From Hyphomicrobium_B sp001006785 (GTDB lineage: Bacteria > Pseudomonadota > Alphaproteobacteria > Rhizobiales > Hyphomicrobiaceae), in assembly GCF_001006785.1 (NCBI RefSeq), contig NZ_CDHO01000003.1, positions 1,550,001 through 1,614,000 of the forward strand: a stretch of 64,000 nucleotides of DNA, read 5' to 3'. Below the pieces are notes generated by a model, which was not told the origin of the DNA, ran no database searches, and saw only the letters and a program-made list of their open reading frames with translations. Position 1 is the first letter of the stretch; each line of letters starts with the position of its first letter. Positions 8,893-16,596 of this stretch are shown in pieces. Made by a program: the position numbers and the translations under genes.

Positions 8893-8964
8893 CTCCTGCC
8901 CACGACAGCGCTGCCACCATCAAGTCCCGCAAAATTTGGAAGTCATGAACGCGCGAGGTTCACC

Positions 8965-9771
8965 ATGTCGATCGCAGAATCCATCGCTCCGCATCTGCCT
9001 TATCTGCGCCGTTACGCACGGTCTTTGACGGGCAGCCAGCACTCGGGCGACAACTACGTTGCAGCCGTGCTTGAGGCTCTGATTGCGGATTCAAGCTCAT
9101 TTGACCGGACGCTGTCGCCACGTGCAGCGCTCTATCGCGCTTTCACGAAGGTTTGGAATTCGATCCCCGTCAATCAGGAGAGAGACGAGCAGGCGGCATC
9201 CGAGAAATCCTTGCCGGAGCGTCGGCTTGAATCGATAACGCCACTCCCACGGCAGGCTTTCCTACTCGTGTCCGTCGAGGGATTTACGACTGCGGAAGCC
9301 GCGCAAATCCTCGATTGCACCCCGGCGCACATCACTGAACTCCTGCAGATGGCGGGCTCCGAAATCGCGGAACAGCTTTCGGCCGACGTTCTCATCATCG
9401 AGGATGAGCCGCTGATCGCGATGGATCTCGAGGCGCTCGTCGTCGACATCGGTCATCGCGTTCAAGGCGTGGCACGCACGCACAAGGAAGCGGTCGCCGA
9501 AGTCGCGAAGAAAGCGCCGTCGCTGGTCCTCGCCGATATCCACCTCGCGGATGGAAGTTCGGGTCTGGAAGCCGTGAATGAAATTCTCGAAACGATCAGC
9601 GTACCGGTGATCTTCATCACCTCGTTCCCAGAGCGCCTGTTGACGGGCACCAAGCCCGAACCGGTCTTCCTCATCACCAAGCCCTTTGAGCCAGCGGTCG
9701 TGAAGGCAATGATCAGCCAGTCGCTATTCTTCGGACTGCGCTCGACGAAGTCGGGCCAGCGCGCGGCCTGA
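8965..9771 (+). CDS. phyR: Response regulator PhyR (sigma-like anti-anti-sigma factor)
   Basis: Switch protein of the general stress response. The N-terminal 130 residues mimic an ECF sigma factor (PHLPYLRRYARSLTG, later FLLVSVEGFTTAEAAQIL) and sequester NepR. The C-terminal receiver domain starts at VLIIEDEPLIAMDLEAL (about residue 141). The phosphorylatable aspartate is in LADIHLADG (Asp191) and the conserved lysine in ITKPFEP. The protein has 268 residues. It is read in the same direction as nepR-ecfG with a 72-base gap, whereas in many relatives phyR is divergent from them. Confidence 0.95.
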   Translation: MSIAESIAPHLPYLRRYARSLTGSQHSGDNYVAAVLEALIADSSSFDRTLSPRAALYRAFTKVWNSIPVNQERDEQAASEKSLPERRLESITPLPRQAFLLVSVEGFTTAEAAQILDCTPAHITELLQMAGSEIAEQLSADVLIIEDEPLIAMDLEALVVDIGHRVQGVARTHKEAVAEVAKKAPSLVLADIHLADGSSGLEAVNEILETISVPVIFITSFPERLLTGTKPEPVFLITKPFEPAVVKAMISQSLFFGLRSTKSGQRAA

Positions 9772-9793
9772 TATTCAAGCTGGCGAAATAGTA

Positions 9794-9827
9794 AGGGCGC
9801 AGCGGATTTTACCGTTGCGCCCTTTTT
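9794..9827 (+). terminator. Rho-independent terminator after phyR
   Basis: AGGGCGC (9794-9800) pairs with GCGCCCT (9817-9823), and the inner bases AGCGG pair with CCGTT (one G-U), giving a 12-bp stem around an ATTTTA loop. A run of T follows to 9827. It lies 23 bases past the phyR stop and should end the nepR-ecfG-phyR transcript before the convergent DUF1328 gene. Confidence 0.88.
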
Positions 9828-9859
9828 GCGTTCATTTGCGTTGCAAAGTTGGAAACCGG

Positions 9860-10033
9860 TCAGGCCCGTCGCACGAAGTTCGCGATCAGCGCCACGACGA
9901 ACAGAACGATCGCGACCCAGAACAGCAGGCGCGCACCTTCCATCGCGGTTCCGGCCACGCCGCCGAACCCGAGGAGCGCCGCAACGATTGCAACGACGAG
10001 GAAGACGATGGCGTAATGCAGAAGATTGCCCAT
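9860..10033 (-). CDS. DUF1328 small membrane protein (YtjA family)
   Basis: A 57-residue, strongly hydrophobic protein with two predicted membrane segments (LLHYAIVFLVVAIVAALLGF and LLFWVAIVLFVVALIANFV) separated by the GGVAGTAMEGAR turn typical of DUF1328. Function is not known; members are often stress-induced. The ATG at 10033 is chosen over a longer upstream opening because the family starts at this methionine. A near-perfect EcfG promoter ends 33 bases upstream, so it is very likely a member of the general stress regulon encoded next door. Confidence 0.88.
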   Translation of the reverse strand: MGNLLHYAIVFLVVAIVAALLGFGGVAGTAMEGARLLFWVAIVLFVVALIANFVRRA

Positions 10034-10065
10034 TCGTGAAGCTCCACTTTCCGTTGTGGGCATGA

Positions 10066-10091
10066 AACGTCGAAGGCTTGCACGCAGTTCC
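10066..10091 (-). promoter_or_regulatory. EcfG-dependent promoter of the DUF1328 gene
   Basis: Read on the minus strand, GGAAC (10091-10087) is followed by exactly 17 bases and then CGTT (10069-10066), a full match to the alphaproteobacterial general-stress promoter GGAAC-N16/17-CGTT. The -10 element lies 33 bases before the ATG at 10033, leaving a short leader. The cognate sigma factor gene is 1.2 kb away. Confidence 0.85.
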
Positions 10092-10169
10092 GCATTTCGC
10101 CTTACAATCCGATGTTTGCTGACATAATCGGCAGCCGATCGCGCAATTGGACAATCGCAATTAAGCAAA

Positions 10170-10208
10170 TAAAGAGCCCGCGACGCTCGGGGGGAAGCGT
10201 GCGGGCTC
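10170..10208 (-). terminator. Rho-independent terminator of the sensor kinase transcript
   Basis: On the minus strand GAGCCCGC-ACGCT and AGCGT-C-GCGGGCTC form a 13-bp stem interrupted by one base, with an eight-base C-rich loop, followed by TTTATTTG. It lies about 120 bases after the stop of the kinase gene at 10331. The intervening stretch is G-rich on the plus strand and holds no recognisable gene. Confidence 0.78.
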
Positions 10209-10330
10209 AGAAGACGCGCCGTACCTTGGGCCACGGGGGAGTGGGAGGGAGTAACGGGCACGGTCGCAACAATAGAACTCGGCGACAACTTCACGGTTCC
10301 GCCTGACGGCGAATACCCGGCAGAATATTT

Positions 10331-12406
10331 TCACGTCGCGGTGTTCGGCCCGGAAAGCGACGGCGCCGTGGTGCCAGGAAGGGGCGTCGAATGCATACCG
10401 ATATTCGCCAATGGACCTTCCATCGTCCACGTCATGCTTTCGTCGTCGCTCGTTATGCAGGAATCGAGCTTTAGACCTTGACTTGAAAAGCGTTCGATAA
10501 CCGAGAGACTGTATCCCTTCGCATGATCGACGTTGTAGGGAGGCCCACCCGTTTCCCGCCACGAGATCCGGATGGTCGAAGCGTTCGGAAACGACCACTG
10601 CAGCGTGACTTCGCCCGACGCGACCGAAAGTGCTCCGTGTGCTGCTGCATTCAAAGCCAGCTCGGTCACGATCATGCCGAGCGTCTGCGCGGCTTCCGGC
10701 GTGACGAGCAGCGGAGGTCCGGAAATCTTGACGCGGGACGCATCCGAGCGCGCGACTGCTTCAATCTCTGCTGACGCCAGCCTCGCAAAATCGACGCTTT
10801 GCCAGTCCGCCGCGACGATCAGGTCTTGCGACGCCGAAAGTCCTGCAACGCGCAAGGCAAATTCTTTCAGGTGCGATTTGACGTCGACCGCGTCGCGCGC
10901 CGTGAGCCGCGCCATGGCGAGAATCAACGCCAGCATGTTCTTTGAACGATGCGAGACTTCGCGAAGCAGGGTATCCGTGCGCGACAATCCGCGCTTCTGA
11001 TCGGTGACGTCGTTCGCGGTGCCGACGAACCCGAGCACCTGCGATCCTTCACCGCGGATCGCATTGGCGCGCAGCGCGATCCATCGCTGCTCGCCGTCGA
11101 AGCACGTCAGCCTGACGTCGATCGAAAGCGGCCGTCCATCTGCAAGAGCGATACGGATCGAATGCAGCAGACGGCGGCGTTCCTGAGGAAACGTACGCCG
11201 AAGAAGTGCGCGCACGCTGGGCGGCGGAGCATCTCTCGGTAGCCGCAGCAGCGTGGCGGGAGAATTCTCCCATTGAATCGTGTTGCCCGGACGGTGCCAC
11301 TCCCAGATGCAAATGCCGCCAGCAACGAGCGCTTGATGCAGACGCACCTCGTCGAGGCCTCGCCCGCGGCGCATCCTTACGTCCGGCGAACCTTCTCCGG
11401 TTTTCCTCACGCGATCCTCTGCGCAGGACGGCGTTGTGCGATGTGGCGTCGATAAAGCCAATTCGGATTGCCCATCTGCGGTTTTGCTCACGCGTTTCAG
11501 AAACAACGGTCTATCGATAGCCAAGGATAGCGCTGTCAGAACACACGTAACGATGAAGAAGCTGGTCCAGTTTCGCCGGCTCTGGTCATCGAGAAGAGCG
11601 AAGGGCGTCATGGCGCGAATACGGAATCCGAATGACGACGGCTCGGACGTGCCCATCGCATAAAAGTCAGCGTCAGAGAAAAGGTTAAACAATCCCACGG
11701 ATGCGCTGTTGATTGCGACTTGTTTACTGTCCTGGGACCCGTAGCTCGCCAGCACCGTTCCGTTCGGATCGATTACGTTCATGTCCCACTTGCCTCGCGA
11801 GCCCATGATCTGCATCGAGCTTCGAAATGCAGAATCCGGAAGCCGAGCCTGCAACAGCACGCGATCGCTTCCCTCTCTCGAATAGGGGAGCCACAGAACG
11901 AGATTGCGTCGTCCTTCCGCACCGATGGCCGACATCACCCGAGGCGTATTCGCCGCGAGCGTCGACTTGGCGGCGGAAAGCGTCTTCTCATCGAGTATCG
12001 ATGCATCCGTGCCTTCGACGGAGACCGGCACAATGACAGTCGGCCCATTTTCAAGCGCTTTAGGCCGTACACGGAGATCTGGAGCATTCGGATCTGCTGA
12101 GGTGGCTGCGCGACCACGCTGATTGGCAGTCTCCTGCGAGCGCTCTATAAATTGGCCGAGACTGCGGAGTTCCTGATCGAGAAGCGCAGCTGCGGCCGAC
12201 GCGCGCAACCGGGCTTCGAGTTCGAGAGTGCTCCTTGCCTGCCCATCGATCTTGTTCAGCAAGACAGTCCCGAGCGTGAACCAGGCCACAAGCAAAAGAA
12301 TGGTTAGGGGAAACCGGAGGTGTTTTCTGGAAGGAGCCAACTCGCCGCCGCCGGGCTGCCGGCGCCGCCAAAACCTTAAAAATTCGTAGTCTCTCCTCAT
12401 TGGCAC
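10331..12406 (-). CDS. HWE-family membrane sensor histidine kinase with PAS domain
   Basis: A 691-residue kinase, probably of the PhyR-activating type. A first membrane helix (about 33-53, LTILLLVAWFTLGTVLL) and a second (about 280-300, FFIVTCVLTALSLAI) enclose a periplasmic sensor region. A PAS-like domain follows (about 350-470, ending GFVGTANDVTDQKR). The phosphoacceptor is His486 in LREVSHRSKNMLALIL, and the ATPase part has VTELALNAAAHGAL and WRETGGP, matching the HWE/HisKA_2 class. The start is GTG 12406; ATG 12400 is an equally good alternative. Location beside phyR-ecfG suggests it feeds PhyR, but this is inference. Confidence 0.85.
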   Translation of the reverse strand: MPMRRDYEFLRFWRRRQPGGGELAPSRKHLRFPLTILLLVAWFTLGTVLLNKIDGQARSTLELEARLRASAAAALLDQELRSLGQFIERSQETANQRGRAATSADPNAPDLRVRPKALENGPTVIVPVSVEGTDASILDEKTLSAAKSTLAANTPRVMSAIGAEGRRNLVLWLPYSREGSDRVLLQARLPDSAFRSSMQIMGSRGKWDMNVIDPNGTVLASYGSQDSKQVAINSASVGLFNLFSDADFYAMGTSEPSSFGFRIRAMTPFALLDDQSRRNWTSFFIVTCVLTALSLAIDRPLFLKRVSKTADGQSELALSTPHRTTPSCAEDRVRKTGEGSPDVRMRRGRGLDEVRLHQALVAGGICIWEWHRPGNTIQWENSPATLLRLPRDAPPPSVRALLRRTFPQERRRLLHSIRIALADGRPLSIDVRLTCFDGEQRWIALRANAIRGEGSQVLGFVGTANDVTDQKRGLSRTDTLLREVSHRSKNMLALILAMARLTARDAVDVKSHLKEFALRVAGLSASQDLIVAADWQSVDFARLASAEIEAVARSDASRVKISGPPLLVTPEAAQTLGMIVTELALNAAAHGALSVASGEVTLQWSFPNASTIRISWRETGGPPYNVDHAKGYSLSVIERFSSQGLKLDSCITSDDESMTWTMEGPLANIGMHSTPLPGTTAPSLSGPNTAT

Positions 12407-12589
12407 AGTTTGATACTTTATATTATTCCGAAATTCTGCCAGAATCTCTCACCATTACAATCGCTCGTAAGGCCGTTTTGTTCCGGCCTTCGTCGCCCAA
12501 GCGTCTATCGCCCCGTGAAACGATCCTTTCGCCACGATGGTGACACACGAAAGGGTGACTCACGGCAAGGAACAGAGTTGCGCGCCGCA

Positions 12590-12973
12590 ATGAAAATTCT
12601 GCGAAATCGCTTCGGGCTCGCCGTGCTGACGCTTCTGGCGTTCAGCGTGCAGATCGCTGTTGCAGCGCTTCATCACCACGAGGTTAATCGCCGATCGGAC
12701 TTCGCAGCGCGCGCCGTGACGGCGGGTCTCTGCACGCCCGCGTCGAAGGGGCCCTGCGATCACGATCGCGGCCGGCACGCCCACGATGATTGCGTGCTCT
12801 GCTGGGCCGCCGCGATGGCCCACAATTCGTTGGAGCCGCCGTCAGCGGCTGAGCTTACGCGTCCACCACTTCGCTCGGGCACCCGTTTCGAGCCGCACGA
12901 TACGCGCGTCGTCGATGTCATTCATCGCGATAACTTCCAGGCGCGCGGTCCGCCAGCTTCAGCACGCGCATAA
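12590..12973 (+). CDS. DUF2946-like small secreted protein, metal-binding candidate
   Basis: A 127-residue protein with an N-terminal signal or anchor (LAVLTLLAFSVQIAVAA) followed by LHHHEVNRR, a histidine-rich DHDRGRHAHDDC stretch and a CVLC pair. This composition fits DUF2946, whose members often neighbour metal-uptake genes. The frame is open back to 12410; the ATG at 12590 is preferred because the signal peptide starts there, with a TTG at 12578 behind AAGGAA as an alternative. It lies 151 bases before the ZrgA-like gene. Function is unknown; periplasmic metal binding is suggested by the residues. Confidence 0.6.
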   Translation: MKILRNRFGLAVLTLLAFSVQIAVAALHHHEVNRRSDFAARAVTAGLCTPASKGPCDHDRGRHAHDDCVLCWAAAMAHNSLEPPSAAELTRPPLRSGTRFEPHDTRVVDVIHRDNFQARGPPASARA

Positions 12974-13124
12974 GCATTGACGAAGGTTGCTCGCAGGGCG
13001 AGCCCGCTTCGCTAACGCGCCGCGCTCGCTACCCGCTAAGCCCCCGGCTCATCGCGATCATGGCCTCAAGGCCGCCTGCAAATGCCGGGCATGGCAACAC
13101 TCAATCACGATTTTGGAGATCATC

Positions 13125-13697
13125 ATGTTGAAGTCGCTTACCGGCCTCGCGGCCGCAGTTTTTGTTCTGACGTTGCCCGCCGTCGCGGACGAGGCCGAAC
13201 ACAGACAACTCGGCCCGCACGTTCATGGACAGGGCACGCTCGACATCGCAATCGAAGGCAAGAAGATCGCGATGGAACTCGTCGTTCCTGGAATGGATAT
13301 CGTTGGCTTCGAACACGTCCCGACAACCGACGCGCAGAAGGCGGAGGTCGAAAAAGGCAAGGCCAAGTTGACGGACGTTCTGAGTGTCTTCAAGCTTCCG
13401 GCCTCCGCAAAATGCAAGGCGGATTCCGCAAACGTCGAGAACCGCAAGGAAACGCATCATCCGGGCGAAAAAGACGATGACGATGATAAGCCAGGCGAGC
13501 CCGAGCACTCTGAATTCCATGCAACTTACTCGATCACGTGCGAGGCGCCGGAAAGCGTGACCGGTCTTGAGACGTCATATTTTACGAACTTCGCGGGCGC
13601 GCAACTTCTGAACGTGAACATTGCGACCTCGAAAGGTCAAACGCAGGCACAGATGACACGCGATAAGCCGACGCTCGATCTCGCGGGCGTGATGTAG
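13125..13697 (+). CDS. DUF2796 / ZrgA-like periplasmic zinc-binding protein
   Basis: A 190-residue secreted protein with a signal peptide (MLKSLTGLAAAVFVLTLPAVA) and then HRQLGPHVHGQGTLDIAIEG, the N-terminal signature of DUF2796. A central stretch rich in His, Asp, Lys and Glu (HHPGEKDDDDDKPGEPEHSE) is a likely zinc-binding loop. The start ATG has GGAG 7 bases upstream; an upstream in-frame opening is ignored. It leads a tight operon with an ABC ATPase (3-base gap), a permease and a DUF3299 protein. The layout resembles the zinc-regulated zrg locus known from Vibrio. No Zur box was recognised. Confidence 0.82.
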   Translation: MLKSLTGLAAAVFVLTLPAVADEAEHRQLGPHVHGQGTLDIAIEGKKIAMELVVPGMDIVGFEHVPTTDAQKAEVEKGKAKLTDVLSVFKLPASAKCKADSANVENRKETHHPGEKDDDDDKPGEPEHSEFHATYSITCEAPESVTGLETSYFTNFAGAQLLNVNIATSKGQTQAQMTRDKPTLDLAGVM

Positions 13698-13700
13698 CGC

Positions 13701-14462
13701 ATGAGCGAGATTCTGACCGCCGACGTCGGACGGCAGGGGGAGAGCGCTAGCTCTCCCGATGCTGTTTCGTTCGCGAACGTGGAGTACACCTGGCCCGGTC
13801 CGTCGCCATTCACGCTCGCAATCGCGGATTTCAAATTGGCGCGCGGAGAAAAGCTGCTGCTGCTCGGGCCATCGGGTAGCGGCAAGAGCACGTTTCTAAG
13901 CCTGCTCGCCGGCATCGTCGTTCCCGGGAAAGGCAAGATCGACGTGCTCGGAACGGACATGGCGCGGCTGAGTGGCGCCGCGCGCGACCGCTTCCGCGTC
14001 GAGCATTTCGGCATCATTTTTCAGATGTTCAATCTGCTGCCCTACGGATCGCTGATCGATAACGTGCTTCTGCCGTTGCACTTCTCACGCACGCGGCGAG
14101 CTCACGCACGCGCCGATGGCGCGCTCGACGATGTGGCGGCCGAGCTTCTTGCGACGCTTGGTATCGACCGCACGGTCATCGCTAACGCGAAAACGGCGAA
14201 CTTGAGCGTCGGTCAACAGCAGCGAGTCGCAGCCGCGCGCGCTCTGATCGGCGCGCCGCAGATCATCGTCGCTGACGAACCGACATCCGCGCTGGATCGC
14301 AATACGGAAGGCGCGTTCTTGAATCTGCTTTTCGCGCAAAGCGGTGCGGCGGGAGCGAGCGTGATCATGGTCAGCCACGACGAAACCCTCGCGCGCTATT
14401 TCGACCGCGTCGTGCGGCTTGATGATATCGCTGTCGCAACACGAGGAGCGCGCTCGCAATGA
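13701..14462 (+). CDS. ABC transporter ATP-binding protein, LolD/MacB-like
   Basis: A 253-residue cytoplasmic ATPase with Walker A LLLGPSGSGKST (near residue 55), Q-loop IIFQMFNLLPYGSL, signature LSVGQQQRVAAARAL and Walker B IIVADEPTSALD. It belongs to the subfamily that pairs with FtsX-type permeases, and the permease gene follows with an ATGA overlap. Given the ZrgA-like protein just upstream, the complex probably works in zinc or other divalent-metal handling at the envelope rather than in lipoprotein export, but the substrate is inferred from context only. Confidence 0.88.
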   Translation: MSEILTADVGRQGESASSPDAVSFANVEYTWPGPSPFTLAIADFKLARGEKLLLLGPSGSGKSTFLSLLAGIVVPGKGKIDVLGTDMARLSGAARDRFRVEHFGIIFQMFNLLPYGSLIDNVLLPLHFSRTRRAHARADGALDDVAAELLATLGIDRTVIANAKTANLSVGQQQRVAAARALIGAPQIIVADEPTSALDRNTEGAFLNLLFAQSGAAGASVIMVSHDETLARYFDRVVRLDDIAVATRGARSQ

Positions 14463-15715
14463 TCATGCGCCTCGCGCTTCAGTCGCTCCGCAATCGCTGG
14501 GTAACGGCACTGCTGACGGTGCTCGCCATCGCGGTCAGTGTCATGCTTCTTCTCGGCGTCGAGAAAGTCCGCACGGGTGCCAGACAGAGTTTCGCCGATA
14601 CGATCTCGGGCACCGATCTGATTGTCGGCGCCCGCAGCGGCAGCCTGAACCTGCTGCTTTATTCCGTCTTCCGCATCGGCAACGCGACCAACAACGTGAC
14701 CTGGAAAAGTTACGAGGACATCGCGAAGCTGCCGGAAGTCTCGTGGATCGTGCCGCTGTCACTGGGTGACAGTCATCACGGCTTTCGCGTGCTCGGAACC
14801 AACTCGGACTATTTCACGCATTACAAATTTCGCCGCGGCCAAAGCATGAGCTTCGCGGCAGGCGGCCCGTTCAAGGATTTGTTCGATGCCGTCATCGGCT
14901 CAGACGTCGCCGACACGCTGCACTACAAGGTCGGCGACAAAATCGTGATCGCGCACGGCGTCGGCAACATCTCGTTCGTCGAGCACGCCGACAAGCCGTT
15001 TCGCGTCGCTGGTATTCTCGCAAAAACGGGAACGCCGATCGATCGCACCGTGCACGTCAGTCTCGAAGCCATCGAAGCCATTCACATCGATTGGCAGAGC
15101 GGCGCACCGGTTCCTGGCCAAAGCGTCAGTCCCGACGAGGTGCGCAAGATGGATCTGACGCCGCGGGCGATCACCGCCGCGATGGTTGGCCTCAACTCGA
15201 AGCTAGCGACATTTAAAATTCAGCGCGCCATCAACAATTATTCGGAAGAACCGCTGTCTGCGATCATGCCGGGCGTCGCGCTGCAGGAGCTATGGGGTCT
15301 GATCGGCACTGCGGAAACGGCGTTATCGGCTGTGTCGGCGATGGTCGTCGTGACGGCCCTTCTCGGCATGGTGACGATGATCCTGACGACGTTGAACGAA
15401 CGGCGTCGAGAGATGGCGATCTTGCGTTCCGTCGGTGCGACGCCAGCAACAGTGCTCGGTCTGCTGGCCGCGGAAGGCGGACTGCTGACGCTTGCGGGTG
15501 TCGTGCTCGGCACAGTCGGACTTTACGTTGGACTGTATTTCGCGCGGCCCTATATCGATCACGCTTACGGATTGAGTCTCGCGATCGACCCGCCACGAGT
15601 CGATGAATGGATGAAGCTTGCGCTGATCGTCGTCGCCGGATTCGTCGCTGGGCTGCTGCCCGCGCTCAGAGCATACCGGCTGTCGCTTGCAGACGGCATG
15701 ATGATCAGAACGTGA
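14459..15715 (+). CDS. FtsX-like ABC transporter permease
   Basis: A 418-residue inner-membrane permease. It has one N-terminal membrane helix (LLTVLAIAVSVMLLLGVE), a large periplasmic MacB-type core domain (about 45-270), and three C-terminal helices including MVVVTALLGMVTMILTTLNE, LTLAGVVLGTVGLYVGLYFA and LALIVVAGFVAGLLPAL. The cytoplasmic RRREMAILRSVGATP motif is the FtsX signature. The ATG at 14459 overlaps the ATPase stop; ATG 14465 is a close alternative. It is the partner of the preceding ATPase. Confidence 0.9.
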   Translation: MIMRLALQSLRNRWVTALLTVLAIAVSVMLLLGVEKVRTGARQSFADTISGTDLIVGARSGSLNLLLYSVFRIGNATNNVTWKSYEDIAKLPEVSWIVPLSLGDSHHGFRVLGTNSDYFTHYKFRRGQSMSFAAGGPFKDLFDAVIGSDVADTLHYKVGDKIVIAHGVGNISFVEHADKPFRVAGILAKTGTPIDRTVHVSLEAIEAIHIDWQSGAPVPGQSVSPDEVRKMDLTPRAITAAMVGLNSKLATFKIQRAINNYSEEPLSAIMPGVALQELWGLIGTAETALSAVSAMVVVTALLGMVTMILTTLNERRREMAILRSVGATPATVLGLLAAEGGLLTLAGVVLGTVGLYVGLYFARPYIDHAYGLSLAIDPPRVDEWMKLALIVVAGFVAGLLPALRAYRLSLADGMMIRT

Positions 15716-15746
15716 TCGAACAGGGTCGCGTTGAGAGGGATAGACC

Positions 15747-16322
15747 ATGACGGCACGACACAGAACAGGATTGCGGGCGGCGCTGGCCGTCGCGGCAATC
15801 ATCGGTGCAGCCTCCTCGGCAGCCGCTGACACAGCTCGGAAACTCAAATGGGCCGACCTGATCCCAAAGGCGACGGCGTCCGCAACTGACGCGCTGCGCG
15901 GCAAAACATTCTTCGGCGGATCGACACCGGCGCCGGATAATGGTCCACCGCCGCCGCCGCTCGCGGAAGGCCAGTTCATGTCGGTCAAGCGCCGCCAGCC
16001 CGGAAATGATCGCCCGCCCGCAGTCGTTCCTGAACTGGACGGCCAGAGCGTTTCGATCGGCGGCTATGTCGTGCCTCTCGATTTCGACGCGACGACGGTG
16101 AAGGAATTTCTATTGGTGCCGTTTGTCGGAGCATGCATTCACGTGCCGCCGCCGCCCGCGAACCAGATCATCTACGTGAAAACGGAAAAAGGCTTCGAGG
16201 TTGGCGGGCAGTTCGATCCCGTCACCGTAACCGGAAAGATCAACACGACGGTCGCATTCACCGGCTTGGCCGATGCCGGATACACGATCACCGCAGACAC
16301 CGTTGAACCCCGCACCAAGTGA
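15747..16322 (+). CDS. DUF3299 periplasmic protein
   Basis: A 191-residue secreted protein with an N-terminal signal (LRAALAVAAIIGAASSAAA), a proline-rich linker near residues 55-75, and the DUF3299 core: SIGGYVVPLDFD followed by FLLVPFVGACIHVPPPPANQ. The conserved Cys-Ile-His in that motif could bind metal. It is the last gene of the ZrgA-like/ABC operon, 31 bases after the permease. DUF3299 proteins are typically found with such ABC systems; no enzymatic role is established. Confidence 0.83.
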   Translation: MTARHRTGLRAALAVAAIIGAASSAAADTARKLKWADLIPKATASATDALRGKTFFGGSTPAPDNGPPPPPLAEGQFMSVKRRQPGNDRPPAVVPELDGQSVSIGGYVVPLDFDATTVKEFLLVPFVGACIHVPPPPANQIIYVKTEKGFEVGGQFDPVTVTGKINTTVAFTGLADAGYTITADTVEPRTK

Positions 16323-16511
16323 TGCGGCTGAAAGCGAACGGTGTTCGGGTTGCGAACGCGTTCCGCTGCTGTAATGGAAGTGCACGAATTCCGGCATTTT
16401 GGATCGACCACGATGTCGTGGGGCAATATCGCGCGTCCACAGGCGGACGTAGATTGCAATTTTAGCGAATGCTGACGGCTTGTAATTCCATTGCAGGCAG
16501 CAGACATTCTA

Positions 16512-16537
16512 ATAAGCTCAGCAATTCTTCTTCGTTC
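16512..16537 (+). promoter_or_regulatory. Sulfate-locus shared element, copy 1 (upstream of the sulfate-binding protein gene)
   Basis: A 26-base element: ATAAGCTCAGCAATT, one variable base, then TTCTTCGTTC. It recurs with 25 of 26 identical bases at 20283-20308 and in degenerate form near 21073. It ends 60 bases before the start codon of the sulfate-binding protein. Placement and reuse suggest an operator for the locus regulator (CysB-type or the HTH-cupin protein). The remainder of the 274-base gap 16323-16596 shows no gene. Confidence 0.6.
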
Positions 16538-16596
16538 GCGGATGCGAGATCGGCAAATACCCTTGCTCTCAGGTTAACACATCTTGAGAGGTTGAT

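Noticed and set aside
12974..13124. Zur box or riboswitch before the ZrgA-like gene
   Set aside because: The region is GC-rich and shows no AT-rich palindrome of the Zur type and no conserved riboswitch core.
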